Below are positions 1 through 6,649 of a stretch of DNA of 16,419 bases, piece by piece. A program made the position numbers and the translations under genes. Within the stretch, counting starts at the first letter, position 1. Each line of letters begins with the position of its first letter. Source of the DNA: JAZQLP01 sp045629205 (GTDB lineage: Bacteria > Bacillota > Clostridia > Oscillospirales > UBA644); contig JAZQQT010000033.1 of NCBI GenBank assembly GCA_045629205.1, forward strand, positions 1 through 16,419, given 5' to 3'. The notes below the pieces were generated by a model. It searched no databases. It was given only the letters and a program-made list of their open reading frames with translations, and was not told where the DNA came from.

Positions 1-80
1 CAGAAGTAAAACAGCTTCTCCATATAATTTTCGGCAAACTCATTGATAAGCCGATCACGCATTTCGTTCGTTTCTTGCAT
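1..80 (-). CDS. ECF / sigma-70-family RNA polymerase sigma factor, N-terminal end only (partial)
   Basis: Seen: an ATG (78-80, minus strand) preceded by a perfect AAAGGAGG seven bases upstream opens a frame that stays open for 26 codons to the window edge. It encodes MQETNEMRDR followed by LINEFAENYMEKLFYF, and the next two bases (TG) fit a cysteine or tryptophan. Family knowledge: the stretch AENYMEKLFYF(C) resembles the start of small clostridial ECF-like sigma factors, in which it begins region 2 and is followed by a KKTG segment. Inference: a sigma factor that directs RNA polymerase to a small regulon; its partner or anti-sigma gene would lie to the left. The strong ribosome site and a good promoter upstream make a real gene likely. 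The family call rests on few residues, so another helical cytoplasmic protein is possible. Confidence 0.5.
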   Translation of the reverse strand, partial: MQETNEMRDRLINEFAENYMEKLFYF

Positions 81-116
81 TTTCTCGCCTCCTTTCATCC
101 ATATAGTGTGGCTTTT

Positions 117-145
117 TTGAATTTGGGTGCATTGGTTTATAAAAT
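117..145 (+). promoter_or_regulatory. Possible rightward promoter in the divergent intergenic region
   Basis: TTGAAT (117-122) and TAAAAT (140-145), 17 bp apart, match the sigma-A consensus at four and five of six positions. The predicted start near 152 would give an RNA of about 100 nt ending at the hairpin at 214-253. The region is AT-rich, so this could be a chance match. Confidence 0.25.
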
Positions 146-172
146 TATATCATAAAATTGTGAATTAGTCTA
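144..172 (-). promoter_or_regulatory. Sigma-A-type promoter of the leftward sigma-factor-like gene
   Basis: On the minus strand, TAGACT (172-167; four of six matches to TTGACA) is followed after 17 bp by a perfect TATAAT (149-144). An extended TG lies one base upstream of that -10 (152-151). Transcription would start near 137 and give a leader of about 57 nt before the ATG at 80. Confidence 0.5.
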
Positions 173-213
173 CATAGAAGCATTTGTGTCTACTAATGCA
201 GTGCTTGTCAAGA

Positions 214-253
214 AAAAAGGACAGAGATTGCATTTGCTTTCTCTATCCTTTTT
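214..253 (+). terminator. Orphan intrinsic-terminator-like hairpin between divergent genes
   Basis: The arms 214-227 (AAAAAGGACAGAGA) and 240-253 (TCTCTATCCTTTTT) pair over 14 bp with a single C/A mismatch. The 12-nt loop has a small inner GCA/TGC pairing. Five T end the plus-strand side and a T-rich run follows on the minus strand, so it could work in both directions. No gene in view ends here: the gene on the left reads away and the GNAT gene starts 120 nt further right. It may end a small RNA, act as a leader attenuator or insulate the two genes. Confidence 0.5.
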
Positions 254-318
254 CCTGTCGGTAGGTAACGTATTTTATTAAATTTCAAAAACTGTCCTTA
301 AGAACACGCATCATATAG

Positions 319-355
319 TTGCATTCTTTTCTGTAAATAGTATAATAAGTATAAT
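319..355 (+). promoter_or_regulatory. Probable promoter region of the GNAT gene
   Basis: Two overlapping candidate -10 boxes, TATAAT at 341-346 and TATAAT at 350-355, lie 19 to 33 nt upstream of the GNAT start. The -35 partners are poor (TTGCAT at 319-324, 16 bp from the first box; TTTTCT at 327-332, 17 bp from the second). A weak ribosome site CGGAG (363-367) follows. Otherwise I see only promoters and the hairpin in 81-373. Confidence 0.4.
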
Positions 356-373
356 ATTTTTACGGAGTTTAAA

Positions 374-856
374 ATGAAAAATGATAATATAAGATTTGCC
401 GCACGAGACGATATACCTTTGATTCTTTCTTTTATCAAAGAATTGGCGGAATACGAAAAAATGTCCGATCAGGTTGTTGCTGATGAAAACCTTTTGACTG
501 AATGGCTTTTTAATAAAAAAACGGCAGAAGTGATTTTTGCTTTGGACGATGGAAAAGAAGTCGGTTTTGCGCTGTTCTTTTACAATTTTTCCACATTTCT
601 CGGAAAAGCCGGTATTTATCTTGAAGATCTTTTTGTGAGACGCGAGTATCGGGGAAGAGGGTATGGGAAAGGTCTTATAAAAAAACTTGCCGCTATTGCC
701 GTTGAAAGGGGATGCGGACGTTTGGAATGGTGTTGTCTTGATTGGAACAAGCCGAGTATTGATTTTTATCTTTCTCTCGGAGCAAAGCCGATGAATGAAT
801 GGACAACTTATCGGTGTGACGGCGAATTATTAAAAAATCTTGCCGAGCAGCAATGA
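374..856 (+). CDS. GNAT N-acetyltransferase, SSAT/diamine or thialysine acetyltransferase type
   Basis: A complete 160-residue GNAT protein. It carries the acetyl-CoA-binding signature RGRGYG (residues 93-98) after the strand LEDLFVRREY, and the C-terminal LDWNKPSIDFYLSLGA segment with the usual tyrosine. Family knowledge: EYEK near the start, FALFFYNFSTFLGKAGIYLE and CGRLEWCCLDWN are typical of the spermidine/spermine N1-acetyltransferase (SSAT/SAT2) branch, which acetylates polyamines or lysine analogues such as thialysine in the cytoplasm; the length is normal. The exact amine substrate cannot be read from sequence. The ATG has a modest CGGAG site about six bases upstream. It is followed after 75 bp by a gene with its own promoter, so it is probably monocistronic, although no terminator is visible between the two. 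Confidence 0.85.
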   Translation: MKNDNIRFAARDDIPLILSFIKELAEYEKMSDQVVADENLLTEWLFNKKTAEVIFALDDGKEVGFALFFYNFSTFLGKAGIYLEDLFVRREYRGRGYGKGLIKKLAAIAVERGCGRLEWCCLDWNKPSIDFYLSLGAKPMNEWTTYRCDGELLKNLAEQQ

Positions 857-873
857 TATCTTTTTAGTATATG

Positions 874-903
874 TTGACATAATACGTTTTTGTGTGCTAA
901 ACT
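874..903 (+). promoter_or_regulatory. Promoter of the GH27 / sugar-isomerase operon
   Basis: A perfect -35 TTGACA (874-879) is followed after 18 bp by TAAACT (898-903; four of six matches). A TG extension (895-896) lies one base before this -10. The start would fall near 910, giving a short leader of about 20 nt to the ATG at 932. This supports separate transcription from the GNAT gene and a start downstream of the alternative TTG at 890. Confidence 0.6.
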
Positions 904-931
904 GTTCAATATCAAATTTACGGGGGTTATT

Positions 932-2338
932 ATGAAAACTTTTATAGCCGTATCTGCGCCGCTCAGCGGTTTCCCGAAAATTACAGTGCCTTTTATTTTC
1001 GGTGCTTCACCCGATAAGCCTTTTCTGATGCGTATTTCGGTTCTCGGCGAACGTCCTATGACAATTAATGTCGAGAATATTCCCGATGGCATTTCTCTTG
1101 AAGGGAATATGCTTGTCGGAACCGCGCCGTCGGCAGGCGAGTATCCTATTACTGTTTTTGCCGAGAATAAACTCGGGAAAGCAAAAAAAGATATTGTTAT
1201 AAGCGTTGCGCCCGACGGAGCTCTCAGAACTCCTCTTCTCGGATTTACAACGTGGAATGCCTTTGCTTCGGCGGTCGAGCAGAAGAATGTAGAAGATACA
1301 GCCGATTATTTCATAGAAAGCGGTATTTCGGAATACGGTTATTCTTATATCAATCTCGATTCGGGTTGGCAGGATAACTACGGTGGAGAATACGATGCCA
1401 TCATGCCAAACGCGAATTTTCCGGATATGAAGGGTATGTATGATAAACTTCATTCTCTCGGTTTTAAAGGCGGCATATATTCAAGTCCGTTCATGCAGGC
1501 ATGGGGCTGTCCCGACGGTGTCGAGTATATTCCGGGCTGCACTCGCGGTGAACGTGATATAAGATTTCCCGATGAGAATACGGGTATCGGTCTGGACCGT
1601 CGCGAGGCGGCATGTGTCCGTCAGTGGTGCGATTGGGGAGTAGATTATCTTAAATACGATTGGAAACCGACTGAGCCTGTTAACGCCGATTTAATGAAAA
1701 CCGAACTTCTCAAAGCTTCTCGTGATATTCCGATGTGCGTGACCGTTGCCGCTTCCGATTTATATAAGGATTATTGGAATAAAAACTGCTGTTCATGGCG
1801 GTGGAATGATGACACATGGGATGAATGGAATAATATTTTAGAACGTTTCAAAACACTTGACAGATGGCGAGGAAAAACATCTGTAGGACATTTTTACGAT
1901 CTTGATATGCTGGCAATCGGTGTTATGCACTGGAGCCAGGGAAGATTAACTGATGAAGAAGAACTGACAGCCTTTACATTGCATTCTTTCTTCCCGTCGC
2001 CTGTTCAGTTGAGTATGCAGATGGATAAACTCTCTGAAACCGAAAAGAGAATAATCGGAAACGAGGACATGATTTCTGTAAATCAGGATATTTTGTGTGA
2101 TTACCCCGAACATTTGCCTGATATTAACGGCGTAACTGTTTACAGACGCAAACTTGTCGATGGAAAAGCCTATGCGTTTTTCAATCTTTCGGATAAATCC
2201 GTTTCTTTTGATTACAAACTTGATGCTGACGGTTTTGTTTATAACGTATGGGAAAAACGTTCGCAGGGATTGGGTTTTACGAATATTATCAAGGTAGAAC
2301 TTGACCCGCACGAAAGTGCCGTGTTTAAAATAAGATAA
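932..2338 (+). CDS. GH27-like alpha-galactosidase with N-terminal Ig-like (He_PIG) domain
   Basis: A 468-residue protein. I place the start at the ATG at 932, preceded by CGGGGG five bases upstream; a TTG at 890 in frame would add 14 residues but overlaps the promoter. Residues about 15-90 look like a putative Ig (He_PIG) domain ending in ITVFAENKLGKAKKDIVISV. The segment PLLGFTTWNAF opens a clan GH-D TIM barrel with INLDSGWQD, LGFKGGIYSS and the nucleophile motif YLKYDW (Asp243). A small C-terminal beta domain follows. Family knowledge: GH27 enzymes retain configuration and release alpha-galactose or related sugars. The acid/base region, SWRWNDDTW (Asp293/Asp294), is about three residues shorter than the usual WRxxxDIxDTW. 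No signal peptide is seen, so it should act on imported galactosides in the cytoplasm. It forms an operon with the TIM-barrel gene 14 bp downstream. GH36 or another clan-D activity is possible. Confidence 0.75.
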   Translation: MKTFIAVSAPLSGFPKITVPFIFGASPDKPFLMRISVLGERPMTINVENIPDGISLEGNMLVGTAPSAGEYPITVFAENKLGKAKKDIVISVAPDGALRTPLLGFTTWNAFASAVEQKNVEDTADYFIESGISEYGYSYINLDSGWQDNYGGEYDAIMPNANFPDMKGMYDKLHSLGFKGGIYSSPFMQAWGCPDGVEYIPGCTRGERDIRFPDENTGIGLDRREAACVRQWCDWGVDYLKYDWKPTEPVNADLMKTELLKASRDIPMCVTVAASDLYKDYWNKNCCSWRWNDDTWDEWNNILERFKTLDRWRGKTSVGHFYDLDMLAIGVMHWSQGRLTDEEELTAFTLHSFFPSPVQLSMQMDKLSETEKRIIGNEDMISVNQDILCDYPEHLPDINGVTVYRRKLVDGKAYAFFNLSDKSVSFDYKLDADGFVYNVWEKRSQGLGFTNIIKVELDPHESAVFKIR

Positions 2339-2352
2339 ATAAGGAGATTTGT

Positions 2353-3267
2353 ATGTTTGATATTAAGATCGGAACGATGATTTCTGCCGGTAACGCAAAA
2401 AGGGTGATTCCCGAATTGAATAAATTGGGATTTGAAAGTTACGAGATTGATTTTACATGGGGAGCAAATCCGTCAACTATTGATTTTGATGCTTTTGCGG
2501 ATGATATTCTTTCTGTTCTTGACGGACGCGTTATTTCCGCATGCGGATTTTACAGAAATCCGATAATGGAACAAGAGGATCGTGACAACACTGCATTTCT
2601 GCTTGAAAATATAAAAAAACTTAATTGCTCTGTTCTCGGAGCTTTTGCCGGAGGAAGTCCGAGAGACGAAAACAGAATGCTTCAGAATACTATTTCCGAC
2701 TATGTTAAAGCATGGAAACCACTTGCTGATATTGCAGGAGAAAACGGTGTGAAGGTCGGATTTGAAGGCTGCGGCGACGGATGGGTTTGGGGATCCGGTA
2801 ATATAGCCTTTTGCAGTGCAGCATGGGAATTAATGTTTGGTGCGCTGGATCATCCTGCTCTCGGACTTGAATGGGAACCATGTCATGCAATGGAAAAATT
2901 GGCTGATCCTATCTCGCAGCTTCGTCATTGGGCCGATAAAGTCGTTCATCTTCATGGAAAAGACGGAACGATTGCGTGGGATGTTATTCGTGATTACGGT
3001 ATTGGCTGCGGACATGAATATGTTTGGAACAGAACACCGGGATTCGGTGATAATAACTGGGCTGATATATTTACGATTCTTCTTCAGGCGGGTTTTGAGG
3101 GTGCATGTGATATCGAAGGATATCATGACGCTGTTCATTATGATGATATGGAATGGACTGCTCAGGTTACAGGTCTGAATTATCTTAAACGCTGCCGCGG
3201 AGGTCTTGAATATTATGCGGGACCGGAAGGACTCGGTCGTGGGTTTCAGGGCGTAAGAAAAAAATAA
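2353..3267 (+). CDS. Sugar phosphate isomerase/epimerase-like TIM-barrel protein (xylose isomerase-like, AP_endonuc_2 family)
   Basis: A 304-residue protein with AAGGAG (2341-2346) six bases before the ATG. The fold markers are an N-terminal strand KIGTMISAG, YEIDFTW, VGFEGCGDGW, LGLEWEPCH, VVHLHGKD and ACDIEGYHD. Candidate metal-site residues are Glu138, Glu175/His178, His199/His201 and Glu255, spaced as in divalent-metal TIM-barrel isomerases and epimerases. Family knowledge: members interconvert free or phosphorylated ketoses and aldoses, epimerise sugars at C3, process inositol derivatives or cleave 3-keto-glycosides, so the name does not fix the reaction. Position directly behind a GH27-like gene suggests it handles a sugar released by that enzyme. 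No oxidoreductase or transporter accompanies them here. It is probably cytoplasmic and is the last gene of its operon. Confidence 0.75.
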   Translation: MFDIKIGTMISAGNAKRVIPELNKLGFESYEIDFTWGANPSTIDFDAFADDILSVLDGRVISACGFYRNPIMEQEDRDNTAFLLENIKKLNCSVLGAFAGGSPRDENRMLQNTISDYVKAWKPLADIAGENGVKVGFEGCGDGWVWGSGNIAFCSAAWELMFGALDHPALGLEWEPCHAMEKLADPISQLRHWADKVVHLHGKDGTIAWDVIRDYGIGCGHEYVWNRTPGFGDNNWADIFTILLQAGFEGACDIEGYHDAVHYDDMEWTAQVTGLNYLKRCRGGLEYYAGPEGLGRGFQGVRKK

Positions 3268-3290
3268 GAAACAGCAATACGATTGTTTGG

Positions 3291-3318
3291 GCTGCCTCTA
3301 TCGGGCAGCTTTTTTTTT
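3291..3318 (+). terminator. Intrinsic terminator of the GH27 / isomerase operon
   Basis: A GC-rich stem GCTGCC (3291-3296) / GGCAGC (3304-3309) with a 7-nt loop is followed directly by nine T (3310-3318). It lies 24 nt after the stop codon and separates this unit from the next promoter. Confidence 0.9.
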
Positions 3319-3340
3319 AATTAATATGTGTTAAAAATAA

Positions 3341-3369
3341 TTGACATTGTTATTTATATGTAATATAAT
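3341..3369 (+). promoter_or_regulatory. Perfect-consensus sigma-A promoter of the acetylation operon
   Basis: TTGACA (3341-3346) and TATAAT (3364-3369) both match the consensus exactly and are 17 bp apart. Transcription would begin near 3376, leaving a leader of about 43 nt with AAGGAG (3407-3412) six bases before the ATG at 3419. No operator-like inverted repeat is obvious, so strong constitutive expression is plausible. Confidence 0.85.
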
Positions 3370-3418
3370 AAAATTAATTGTTTGAAGTATGTCTTGATTT
3401 GGGAAAAAGGAGCCGAAT

Positions 3419-3946
3419 ATGAAAAAAACATTTTGTTTTTCCGCCTTGATATTGTTACTTTTTTTCTCGCTGTTTTTCTTTGCCGGTTGTAATAATTCTT
3501 CTTCTGAGAAGTTTGACATCGATGCTTCTGTTATCGGAATTTGTGAGAAACACGGAATGACAAACGGTATGATTTTCAGGTCCTCATCAGATGTTTTTGG
3601 TGAGTATCTTGACGATAATCTCATTGTCTCTCTTTATGGTGATGCTTCCGAGTCTCCCGATTTTTCCAATATAGAGTCCTATTGTGTCTATATCGACGAC
3701 ACGGATTATAAAGTTCTTACTGATGTCGGAATATTCAAATTAAAAGATGTTTCTTATGCCGATATTTTTGCTGCGTATCTTCAGGCTCGTATTGACGAAA
3801 TGATTTTAAAAGCCGGAAATTATCCGGATATAGACGTTGAAACATTAAAAAAGGCCGTTATCAAAAAAACGGGCGGTTATATTTACTATACCGTCGGATA
3901 TGATTCCTCAGCCATTGCTTCCGAACTTGCGGATTTGTTCAGGTAG
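3419..3946 (+). CDS. DUF4358-like lipoprotein of a MBOAT/DHHW locus
   Basis: A 175-residue secreted lipoprotein. Residues 1-23 are a signal peptide (MKKTFCFS followed by a Leu/Phe-rich core), with lipobox FAGC and the lipidated cysteine at position 24. A serine/asparagine spacer follows. The mature domain has YCVYIDDTDYKVLTDVGIFK, then a helix with ARIDEMILKAGNYPDIDVE, and ends in a strand (YIYYTVGYDSSAIASELADLF). This layout resembles DUF4358, a family of unknown function that I recall commonly lying beside MBOAT and DHHW genes in Clostridia. It is the first gene of the operon, with a strong ribosome site, and its stop lies three bases before the MBOAT start. Role unknown: an extracytoplasmic helper of polysaccharide acetylation is the inference from context. 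The family assignment is by pattern and was not checked by a profile search. Confidence 0.7.
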   Translation: MKKTFCFSALILLLFFSLFFFAGCNNSSSEKFDIDASVIGICEKHGMTNGMIFRSSSDVFGEYLDDNLIVSLYGDASESPDFSNIESYCVYIDDTDYKVLTDVGIFKLKDVSYADIFAAYLQARIDEMILKAGNYPDIDVETLKKAVIKKTGGYIYYTVGYDSSAIASELADLFR

Positions 3947-3949
3947 ATT

Positions 3950-5401
3950 ATGGTTTTTTCATCGCTGATTTTTCTTTTTGCATTTCTTCCGCTTACGTTT
4001 ATCGTATATTACGCATTTCCGAATCGTAAATACCGTAATATTGTTTTGCTGATACTCAGCCTCGTTTTTTACGGATGGGGCGAACCCCGGTATGTCTTTA
4101 TAATGATTTGTTCTATTATTATTGATTATACCTGCGGTTATTTTGTTGCAAAATATCGTGATGTCAGCAAGAAGAAGGCACGTATCTTTGTTGTAATCAG
4201 TGTTGTCCTTAATCTCGGGATTTTATGTTTTTTCAAATACTACACTTTTTTTGTAAAAAATCTTCAGCTTCTGCCGATAGATTTTTTGCAGCGTATTCCG
4301 TTATTTGATGATATTTCTTTACCGATAGGTATTTCTTTTTACACCTTTCAGACGATGTCATATACAATAGATATATATCGCGGCGATGCCGAAGTTCAAA
4401 AAAATATTACCGCTTTCGGCGCATATGTTACTATGTTTCCGCAGCTTATTGCGGGACCTATAGTCAGATATAAAGATGTAGATCGACAGCTGTGCGGACG
4501 TAACGAGAATGTTGATATGTTTGCCGACGGTATCAGACGTTTTGTCGTCGGACTCGGTAAAAAGATTCTGATCGGAGATGCCTGTGCCGCTGTTTACGAA
4601 TATGCAAAAAATGCCGCCGAGTTTCAGAATACGGTTGTCGGCGGTTGGCTTGTTGTCATTTTTTATTCTTTGCACATCTATTATGATTTCTCCGGCTATT
4701 CCGATATGGCAATAGGTCTCGGCAAGATGTTCGGCTTTGATTTTATAGAAAACTTTGATTATCCGTATATCTCTCAGAGCATTACCGAGTTCTGGCGCCG
4801 TTGGCATATTTCAATGGGCACATGGTTCAGAGAATATCTTTATATTCCTCTCGGCGGAAGCAGAAGGGGATTGCCTCGTCAGATTGTAAACCTGGCGATC
4901 GTTTGGCTCGTCACGGGCCTCTGGCACGGTGCCGATTGGAATTTTGTTTTATGGGGCGCATACTTCGGTGTGATTTTGATTTTAGAAAAAGCATTCTTAC
5001 TCAAAGTCCTTCAAAAATGTCCCGGATTTGTGCGGCATATATATTCATTACTCTTAGTCGGAATCGGTTGGATTATTTTTTCATACAACGATATCCCTCA
5101 GGGATTTTCGTGCTTTAAATCATTATTCGGTGTCGGTGTCGATTCGTTTTGCACACCCACCGTCGGTTATACTTTTCTTCGCAGCCTACCTCTGCTTGTA
5201 TTTGCCGCGGTCGGTTCAACTCCGTATCCGAAAAAAATACTTAAACATCTGTGCGGAAGCGAATCTTCAACGGATTCTTTTTCCGGAACTCAGATTTTCT
5301 TCAGATGGGTAACTGCATTCGGAGCTATAGCCGTAATGATTCTGTGCACTGCCTATCTTGTTGATTCGACGTTCAGTCCGTTTCTGTATTTTAATTTTTA
5401 G
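3950..5401 (+). CDS. MBOAT-family membrane-bound O-acyltransferase (AlgI/DltB-like)
   Basis: A 483-residue polytopic membrane protein with roughly ten or more hydrophobic segments. MBOAT hallmarks seen: FYGWGEPRY near residue 45, LPIGISFYTFQTMSYTIDIYRG, PQLIAGPIVRY, then FWRRWHISMGTWFREYLYIPLGG (His286), and GLWHGADWNFVLWG with the presumed catalytic His326. Family knowledge: AlgI and related proteins use acyl-CoA from the cytoplasm to pass acetyl groups across the membrane to SGNH-type partners; DltB does the equivalent for D-alanine. The length matches AlgI-like proteins. The ATG lies three bases after the lipoprotein stop with only a weak AGG upstream, which suggests translational coupling. 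The next two genes are the expected AlgJ/AlgX-type partners, so acetylation of a surface or secreted glycan is well supported, but the polymer is unknown. Confidence 0.92.
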   Translation: MVFSSLIFLFAFLPLTFIVYYAFPNRKYRNIVLLILSLVFYGWGEPRYVFIMICSIIIDYTCGYFVAKYRDVSKKKARIFVVISVVLNLGILCFFKYYTFFVKNLQLLPIDFLQRIPLFDDISLPIGISFYTFQTMSYTIDIYRGDAEVQKNITAFGAYVTMFPQLIAGPIVRYKDVDRQLCGRNENVDMFADGIRRFVVGLGKKILIGDACAAVYEYAKNAAEFQNTVVGGWLVVIFYSLHIYYDFSGYSDMAIGLGKMFGFDFIENFDYPYISQSITEFWRRWHISMGTWFREYLYIPLGGSRRGLPRQIVNLAIVWLVTGLWHGADWNFVLWGAYFGVILILEKAFLLKVLQKCPGFVRHIYSLLLVGIGWIIFSYNDIPQGFSCFKSLFGVGVDSFCTPTVGYTFLRSLPLLVFAAVGSTPYPKKILKHLCGSESSTDSFSGTQIFFRWVTAFGAIAVMILCTAYLVDSTFSPFLYFNF

Positions 5402-5413
5402 GAGAAGAACGTT

Positions 5414-6640
5414 ATGAATAAAAAAATCTCTGTTACATTGATATTTCTTTTCGTTCTTTTTATCTTCTTTTTTGCAGCTCTGTTCTGGATTCTTCCCGAT
5501 AATTCTGTGTCCGAACAAGAAAACAGGACGCTGACACGGTTTCCTGCTTTTACTTTTCAGCGTCTTTTTGACGGTTCATTTAATACGGAAATGAACTCAT
5601 ATTATGCCGATCAGTTTCCGTTTCGTGATTTTTTTGTTGGAATTAAGGGAATATCAGAAACAGTTTCTTTAAAGGGAGAAAACAACGGGGTTTTAATCGG
5701 TAAAAACGGACAACTCGGCGTTCGTAAGTATAATATTTACAAGAGCAAACTTGAACAGATTCCGGATATGGATTACTATTCATCAAACAATGTTTCTCTT
5801 TCCGTAAAGGCGCTTAACGATTATTCGGCATCCGTTTCCTGTCCTCTCGTAACATTGCTTCCTCCGAGAACAATTGATGTTTGTGCGTCTGCTTTTGGAT
5901 ATCCCGCAGAAATATCAGATGCCCTTTATTTCCAGCTTAAAGATGAGATTTCATCCGAAACCGGTTGGATCGACTTGCTTCCTTTATTCAGCGAAAAATA
6001 TAATTCGGGTGAAAAAGTTTATCAAAAAACTGACCATCATTGGACAGGTTGTGGCGCATATCTTGCTTACTGTGAAGTGATGAAGGCTTTCGGAATGTCG
6101 GATGACATAATATCTGCTGATTCTTTTTCTGTTGAGAATGTTCCTTTTTTTTACGGAACTTCATGGTCAAAAGCGGGAATGAAGTTTGTTGCTCCGGATA
6201 ATCTTGAAATTTGGTCTTTGGGAAACGACGATGACTTTCAAACAGATTGCATTAATAACAGAACAGTAAAAAATAAGGACGGTTCTTTAGAACGTAAAAA
6301 AGAGATTTATAAATCTTTTTCCGGTTGGCTGAACCGTGAAAAGCTCAATACAAAAGATAAATACGGCGCATTTCTGGATGGATCTCATAACGAATTGACT
6401 GTCACAAAAATCACCGGTGACGGGGTCGGCAACCGTCCGAAGTTGCTTATTGCCAAGGACTCTTTTGCAAACTGTATGGTTCCTTATCTCGTTCAGCATT
6501 TTGATCTTGTTATAGTTAATCTTGCTGCAAAAATGACTGATTTGTCGGTATATGCCGAGGAATACAGCGTTGATTATATCCTTATCGTTTATAACTGGGA
6601 AAATCTTATTACAGGCAATAATCTTGCATTAATAAAATAG
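5414..6640 (+). CDS. DHHW-family AlgX/AlgJ-like SGNH protein, membrane anchored
   Basis: A 408-residue protein whose ribosome site AGGAG (5400-5404) overlaps the end of the MBOAT gene. Residues 8-30 form one hydrophobic segment, probably an uncleaved signal anchor, followed by EQENRTLTRFPAF and the FRDFFVGIKG motif typical of DHHW proteins. The catalytic-like TDHHWT has Asp207, His208, His209 and Trp210; AKDSFANCMVPYL carries the candidate nucleophile Ser350. Family knowledge: AlgX and AlgJ use an Asp-x-His pair and a later serine to move acetyl groups onto the exported polymer, in the same order as here. It should act outside the membrane as the partner of the MBOAT protein. The target glycan is unknown. 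Confidence 0.85.
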   Translation: MNKKISVTLIFLFVLFIFFFAALFWILPDNSVSEQENRTLTRFPAFTFQRLFDGSFNTEMNSYYADQFPFRDFFVGIKGISETVSLKGENNGVLIGKNGQLGVRKYNIYKSKLEQIPDMDYYSSNNVSLSVKALNDYSASVSCPLVTLLPPRTIDVCASAFGYPAEISDALYFQLKDEISSETGWIDLLPLFSEKYNSGEKVYQKTDHHWTGCGAYLAYCEVMKAFGMSDDIISADSFSVENVPFFYGTSWSKAGMKFVAPDNLEIWSLGNDDDFQTDCINNRTVKNKDGSLERKKEIYKSFSGWLNREKLNTKDKYGAFLDGSHNELTVTKITGDGVGNRPKLLIAKDSFANCMVPYLVQHFDLVIVNLAAKMTDLSVYAEEYSVDYILIVYNWENLITGNNLALIK

Positions 6641-6649
6641 GAGATATAT

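Noticed and set aside
197..265. A 22-codon Cys-rich plus-strand reading frame over the orphan hairpin
   Set aside because: There is no ribosome site, and the frame spans the hairpin, whose structure explains its base content better.
890..931. Extension of the GH27-like protein to a TTG start at 890
   Set aside because: The -10 box at 898-903 lies downstream of it, no ribosome site precedes it, and the ATG at 932 has a GGGGG site at good distance.
808..1453. Minus-strand open frames of 94 and 148 codons opposite the GNAT end and the GH27 gene
   Set aside because: They lie antisense to well-supported genes, have no ribosome site and show no recognisable motif; they are shadows of the coding strand.
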